Shown here piece by piece: positions 60,387 to 64,000 of a DNA stretch of 64,000 nt. The stretch spans positions 78,919,214 through 78,983,213 of the forward strand of contig OX457027.1 of NCBI GenBank assembly GCA_949752745.1, read 5' to 3'. The position numbers were made by a program, and so were the translations under genes. The notes beneath the pieces were generated by a model, which did not search any database, was not told the DNA's origin, and saw only the letters and a list, made by a program, of their open reading frames with translations. This DNA comes from Protula sp. h YS-2021 (taxonomy: Eukaryota; Annelida; Polychaeta; Sabellida; Serpulidae). How positions within the stretch are numbered: position 1 is the stretch's first letter; each line of letters starts with the position of its first letter.

Positions 60387-61234
60387 CAGGGTTTGTTTTC
60401 TTCCGGGAAGAAAGGTATTTCTCCCCTTCCCCTGGAAGGAATAGGGAAGAAACGGGAAGAAATACCTTTCTTCCGGGAAGAAAAGGAAGAAAATGGGAAG
60501 AAACCTACTTTGTCAAGAAAACATCAGTGTAACGTACTATCTATTTATTGATGTTACAAAACCAGTATTTAGTGTGTTCTAATGTACTGTCAAACAAAAA
60601 AGAAAAATATACGAAAAAAATACATGATTACACCAAAATACGATGAAGAAATAATGATCTTATACCATGTGCTTTGCAAATGTGCTGCCGCAACACCCTT
60701 TTCTTATACCCTTTTAATCTAAATACTTAATCCCCCTATTTAGGGTAAACACAGCCTTTGTCTTTTGTTTTCACTGACATATAAAGAGCAAACAAAGCGA
60801 TACACTAATTTCTCACACACGAAGTCAAAGTTTAAACACTTTACCAAAAAGTACTCAGGCTATTACAGCCCCCCCAGCTTTTCAATACACATCGACACAC
60901 TAATCTAAATTTCTACAACTATCATTGGCCTTTCCAAATCGCGGTGCGCAAAATTGCACATGTTTCCGGAGTACATAAAAAGCGGAGATGATGGCACCCA
61001 CGACCTTTTATCTTATCCGTATTAATCCTATTTATTACATAGAAGTTTGCTATGTGAATTCGCACCTATATAAGAATTACTCCGAGTGCATCTTAAGCAA
61101 AGAAATTCCAAATATTACACCTTTTAAGGTTTCTTCCATTTCTTCACTGAAATTGGAGGGAAGAAAGTATTTCTTCCCTATGGGAAAAAACCATGGTTTC
61201 CCCCCCCCCCCATGGAAGAAACACGCCAACCCTG
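60387..61234. mobile_element. hAT-type non-autonomous element with 8-bp target duplication
   Basis: The left end is CAGGGTTTGTTTTCTTCC; the right end on the complement is CAGGGTTGGCGTGTTTCTTCC. CTTAGTGT is duplicated exactly at 60379-60386 and 61235-61242. A long inverted repeat of cttccgggaagaaagg and gaagaaatacctttcttcc sits near the left end (60397-60510). No transposase ORF is present. It lies 85 bp upstream of the start codon of the NCOA5-like gene. Confidence 0.85.
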
Positions 61235-61275
61235 CTTAGTGTGATTCTGTTATTAAAGCTATTATTTGCTGTGGT

Positions 61276-61287
61276 CTTATTTCACAG
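61276..61287 (+). promoter_or_regulatory. Possible 5' UTR splice acceptor
   Basis: 'tcttatttcacag' ends about 31 bases before the ATG and would fit a non-coding upstream exon of the NCOA5-like gene. If so, the hAT-type element at 60387-61234 lies in the first intron and not in the promoter. Confidence 0.35.
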
Positions 61288-61318
61288 CATAAGCTGACAA
61301 GAAAACCACGGAAGCGCC

Positions 61319-64000
61319 ATGTCGAAAGAACGAGACAGAATAAGGTTAGCTGTTTAAAGATTCTATTTTTAGTGTTGTGAGGTAAAGAAAGGTCTGAGAT
61401 ATAAAAATTAACATCTGCGGTAAGGTGCGCGGTTTCTTAAATTTACTTGGAGTGAGTGTTATGAAAAGAGAAGTTGACTTTGCTCGCATTTATGTCCATT
61501 AGGCGTCGGAGCAGGAGCAGATCAAGCCTGTCAAGTTCTTTATCGCGATCACGGTCCAGGTCGAGGTCGAGATCAAGGTCACGATCCAGGTCTTCTAGGT
61601 CGCGAAGGTCACGCTCAAAGTCAAGCGAAAGGCGAAGTTTCAAAAGTTCCAGCTATAAGGAAAGACAGCTGGATCGGCGAGTGTTCAGAGACACTAACAG
61701 CAGTGATCCCCGGGCAATTGCAGCACGCTTATTTGTCGGTAACCTAGCAACGGACAAAGTGACGCGGGAAGATGTCATAGATATATTTATGAAATATGGC
61801 CGAGTGACTGGTAGGCACTTGCTCTTCTTGATTCAGATTGCTTTGGGGAAGGGTGGTTTGCTGGAGATCACTTCAGTCGTCTCCAGACATATAATTCTAT
61901 GAAGTGTCTGCAAAGATGGATTACTTTCCCTCCCTCTCCCAGTGGGCTGACCCAACAAACGTCAAAATCAACGAAACTTTTGAATACCTTTATGTTAAAA
62001 ATGACTTGTGGTAACGCACATACCTGCACATTTCAGCGCTAAAAATATCAAACTGGTATGGATTTATAAAGTGTGCGTATATATTTCATTGCTATTTATT
62101 TCAGCGGTGACAGTATTGAAAGGTTACGCATTTATACAGTATGAGAAGGAGGAAGAGGCTCGAGCGGCCGTTGCCGGCGAGAACCAAAGTTGGGTCAAGG
62201 GGCAAAAAATCGGTAAGCAAATAAATGGATACATTCTTATTAAACTTTTTTTGCAATAAAATGAACTTACTTTTGTACATCTTGTGTAGTCTAGTTCTAG
62301 AAGAATGCTTGAGAATAGTAACCGTCAAGGTGTCTCCGTGCAACACTGGACATATGCTGTGAAGTTAGCATGTTTTTCGATGGTGTTACCAAGCAAATTA
62401 TCATGTCAGCTTCCGTTATGGTGCAAAAAAGTGTAATATATGGTTAGCAATTTAACAGAAGCGCTGCATGAAAAAAATTTATAAAGTGAAACACTGGTTG
62501 TATTTCCTTAAGTTTCTCCACACTTTCCACCACACGGTCAAAAAAGAAGTTGAAAGCCAATTCCACGCTTTGCTAAATTTCAGCTTCGCCTCTGAAAAGT
62601 TTAACAGAATATAATCGTGATCAAAGAAAAGGCGTCTTTGGCCTATACGGGTCTTTTGGGGGGAAAGTGTGGATGTTTTTTATGTATATGAAGTAACGTT
62701 TTGGAATGTGTGGGAAGACTTACTTAAAAAAAGAAATGCACCCATTGCTCACGCAGGGGTATTGATGTACTCCACAGACGCCAAGATGGCGGCCGAGGGA
62801 AAGAAAAAGAACCATTTCCAAAAACGAGACGTGAGGAAATCGCCCCCTCCGCAGTACAGGTAGTAATGCCAAATTGGCACATGTAAAGATATCTCAAATG
62901 TTGAAAGTAAATAGATTTTTGTTTAATGTACTGTATATGTAAAGTGACTTTGTAAAGTCGCTGATTGACTTTGTACAGCCGATGAAGTTTTCAGAAGCGT
63001 GGTAAAGTCGCTGGTTTCAGACTTGGAAAATTTGACTAAAATTTTCAGGGGCTTTGTAGACGTGCTGATTTGACATATCCTCTGTAACATAAAGTCGTCA
63101 CGTCAGTGATAATTAAGTTGAAATCAATTCTCGACATTCCGAATAAGAACGTGCTTTATTCGCAGAGATCGAATGCCTTATGATAGAGGCCCACCGCCGC
63201 CTGGCCCCCGAGATCACCGTGACCCTTACGATGACCCCTACAGACGACCTCCCCCTGACAGAGGGGACCCATATAGGTGCATGTCATGTCACTTCTGTGC
63301 GATTAGATTTGTTAATGTGTAATATTTGAATATTTATTCACACCAGTAATAAGTCGACCAGATGCAAGAATTACATTAATTAAGGGTTAAATTATAATAA
63401 TGAAACAAAGAATAAATAAAACGTGATTTTTTCAATAATCGCATGGGGATTACCTAATAATATGACGGTTATTGGATCTCAAATTTTGTTGTAGTTTCTT
63501 CCGAAGCGTGTAAAACACATTGTGAAAAATTTCATTGGTTTTGAAATTCACACTTTCCTGAGTAAATTTACAAATTCGGGTAACTGGCTCATAATTGTGA
63601 GATGAAAGATTTTTTTTTTTTTGCGTAATTAAGGAATTTGGCTGGTTAAATTAAATATTGATTTAATCACTGAGATGTTTATGTGATTTGTTTTTATATG
63701 GTGTTTTTGTTTCGATTTTCAATGTGCAGCTTGCCTTACAGAAGAGATCCTTATGCCGACCCCTACAGAGATCCTTATTTATCACGTGACCCATACGGAC
63801 CACGTGACCCACTTCCGCGTGACCCTTACGCACGTGACCACCTGCCACGTGACTATGGCCCGCGCGATCCGCTAGCGCGGGAACCAATGGGACGCGAACC
63901 CCTGCCACGGGACCCGCTGGGACGTGAACCTTTACCACGTGACCCGCTGATGGCCCGTGATCCGTACGCCCGCACGGCATACCCCCCGGTGTCCAGGGCT
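61319..64000 (+). CDS. NCOA5: NCOA5-like RS/RRM/RDP-repeat RNA-binding protein, 5' part (exons 1-6, runs off window)
   Basis: Exons by GT/AG borders and phase: 61319-61344, 61503-61810, 62105-62212, 62778-62859, 63166-63276, 63730-64000+. All joins keep the frame; codon splits are AG|G, G|CG, G|AC, AG|A and AG|C. The protein starts MSKERDRIRRRSRSRSS, an RS domain to about residue 60. An RRM follows with RNP2 LFVGNL and RNP1 KGYAFIQY (about 75-145), ending GQKIDAKMAAE. A Pro-rich link and repeats of R-D-P-Y/L and R-E-P-L make up the rest. RRM plus RDP/RDL-rich region is the layout I know for invertebrate nuclear receptor coactivator 5 proteins, putative nuclear transcription and splicing co-regulators. 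The NCOA5 name is an inference; hnRNP C/RALY-type RRMs are close relatives. The codons of the last exon are rich in CACGTG and cgtgaccc. Confidence 0.75.

Noticed and set aside
61443..61643. Minus-strand Leu/Asp/Arg-rich frame
   Set aside because: It is the antisense of the RS-domain exon of the NCOA5-like gene.
63663..63980. Minus-strand 105-codon frame with repeated GHV
   Set aside because: It is the antisense of the Arg-Asp-Pro repeat exon.

Overview
The window reads as AT-rich animal (metazoan) nuclear DNA. Coding sequence is sparse and split by introns with GT/AG borders, and interspersed repeats are dense. One gene encodes a neuropeptide F (invertebrate NPY) whose C-terminal sequence, YYTIIGRPRFGKR, is of the type seen in lophotrochozoans (molluscs, annelids, brachiopods, nemerteans). 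I therefore infer a lophotrochozoan, but cannot name the species.

Only two host genes can be supported. (1) A neuropeptide F gene lies on the minus strand. Its signal-peptide and PP-fold exon is at 25093-25309 and its amidation and C-flanking exon is at 12190-12346. The two are separated by a 12.7-kb intron that interrupts the Arg codon of the C-terminal RPRF, the intron position known for this family. (2) The 5' part of an NCOA5-like RNA-binding gene lies on the plus strand, with six exons from 61319 to the window edge. It encodes an RS domain, an RRM, and an Arg-Asp-Pro-rich repeat region, and it runs off the window.

Most of the rest is mobile DNA in various states of decay. From left to right:
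- 528-1265: a fold-back element.
- 1395-4200: a 2.8-kb element with inverted modular ends, carrying an intact-looking zinc-finger/acidic ORF that has one internal stop.
- 6750-7740: a tyrosine-recombinase (DIRS/Ngaro-like) retroelement RT fragment.
- 8330-8468 and 36335-36430: two copies of a tRNA-derived SINE.
- 9430-10275: a decayed Tc1-like transposase.
- 15860-20060: a degenerate but nearly full-length DIRS element inside the neuropeptide intron.
- 21860-22715: a 147-bp higher-order minisatellite, also inside that intron.
- 27803-28525: a fold-back element with an (AT)n core.
- 29040-30575: a 177-bp tandem repeat split by a TA-flanked DNA element.
- 40720-41345: a LINE fragment.
- 44200-47060 and 49560-52040: two more DIRS-like relics.
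- 52159-53753: a CR1/L2-like LINE flanked by a long target duplication.
- 54174-57981: a 3.8-kb TIR element filled with hairpin-headed tandem arrays.
- 59157-60043: a hAT element with an 8-bp target duplication and a smaller TIR element nested in it.
- 60387-61234: a second hAT-type element, just upstream of the NCOA5-like gene.

Several insertions can be dated relative to one another because empty target sites or interrupted repeats are present in the same window. No prokaryotic genes, operons, CRISPR arrays, rRNA genes or functional tRNA genes were seen.
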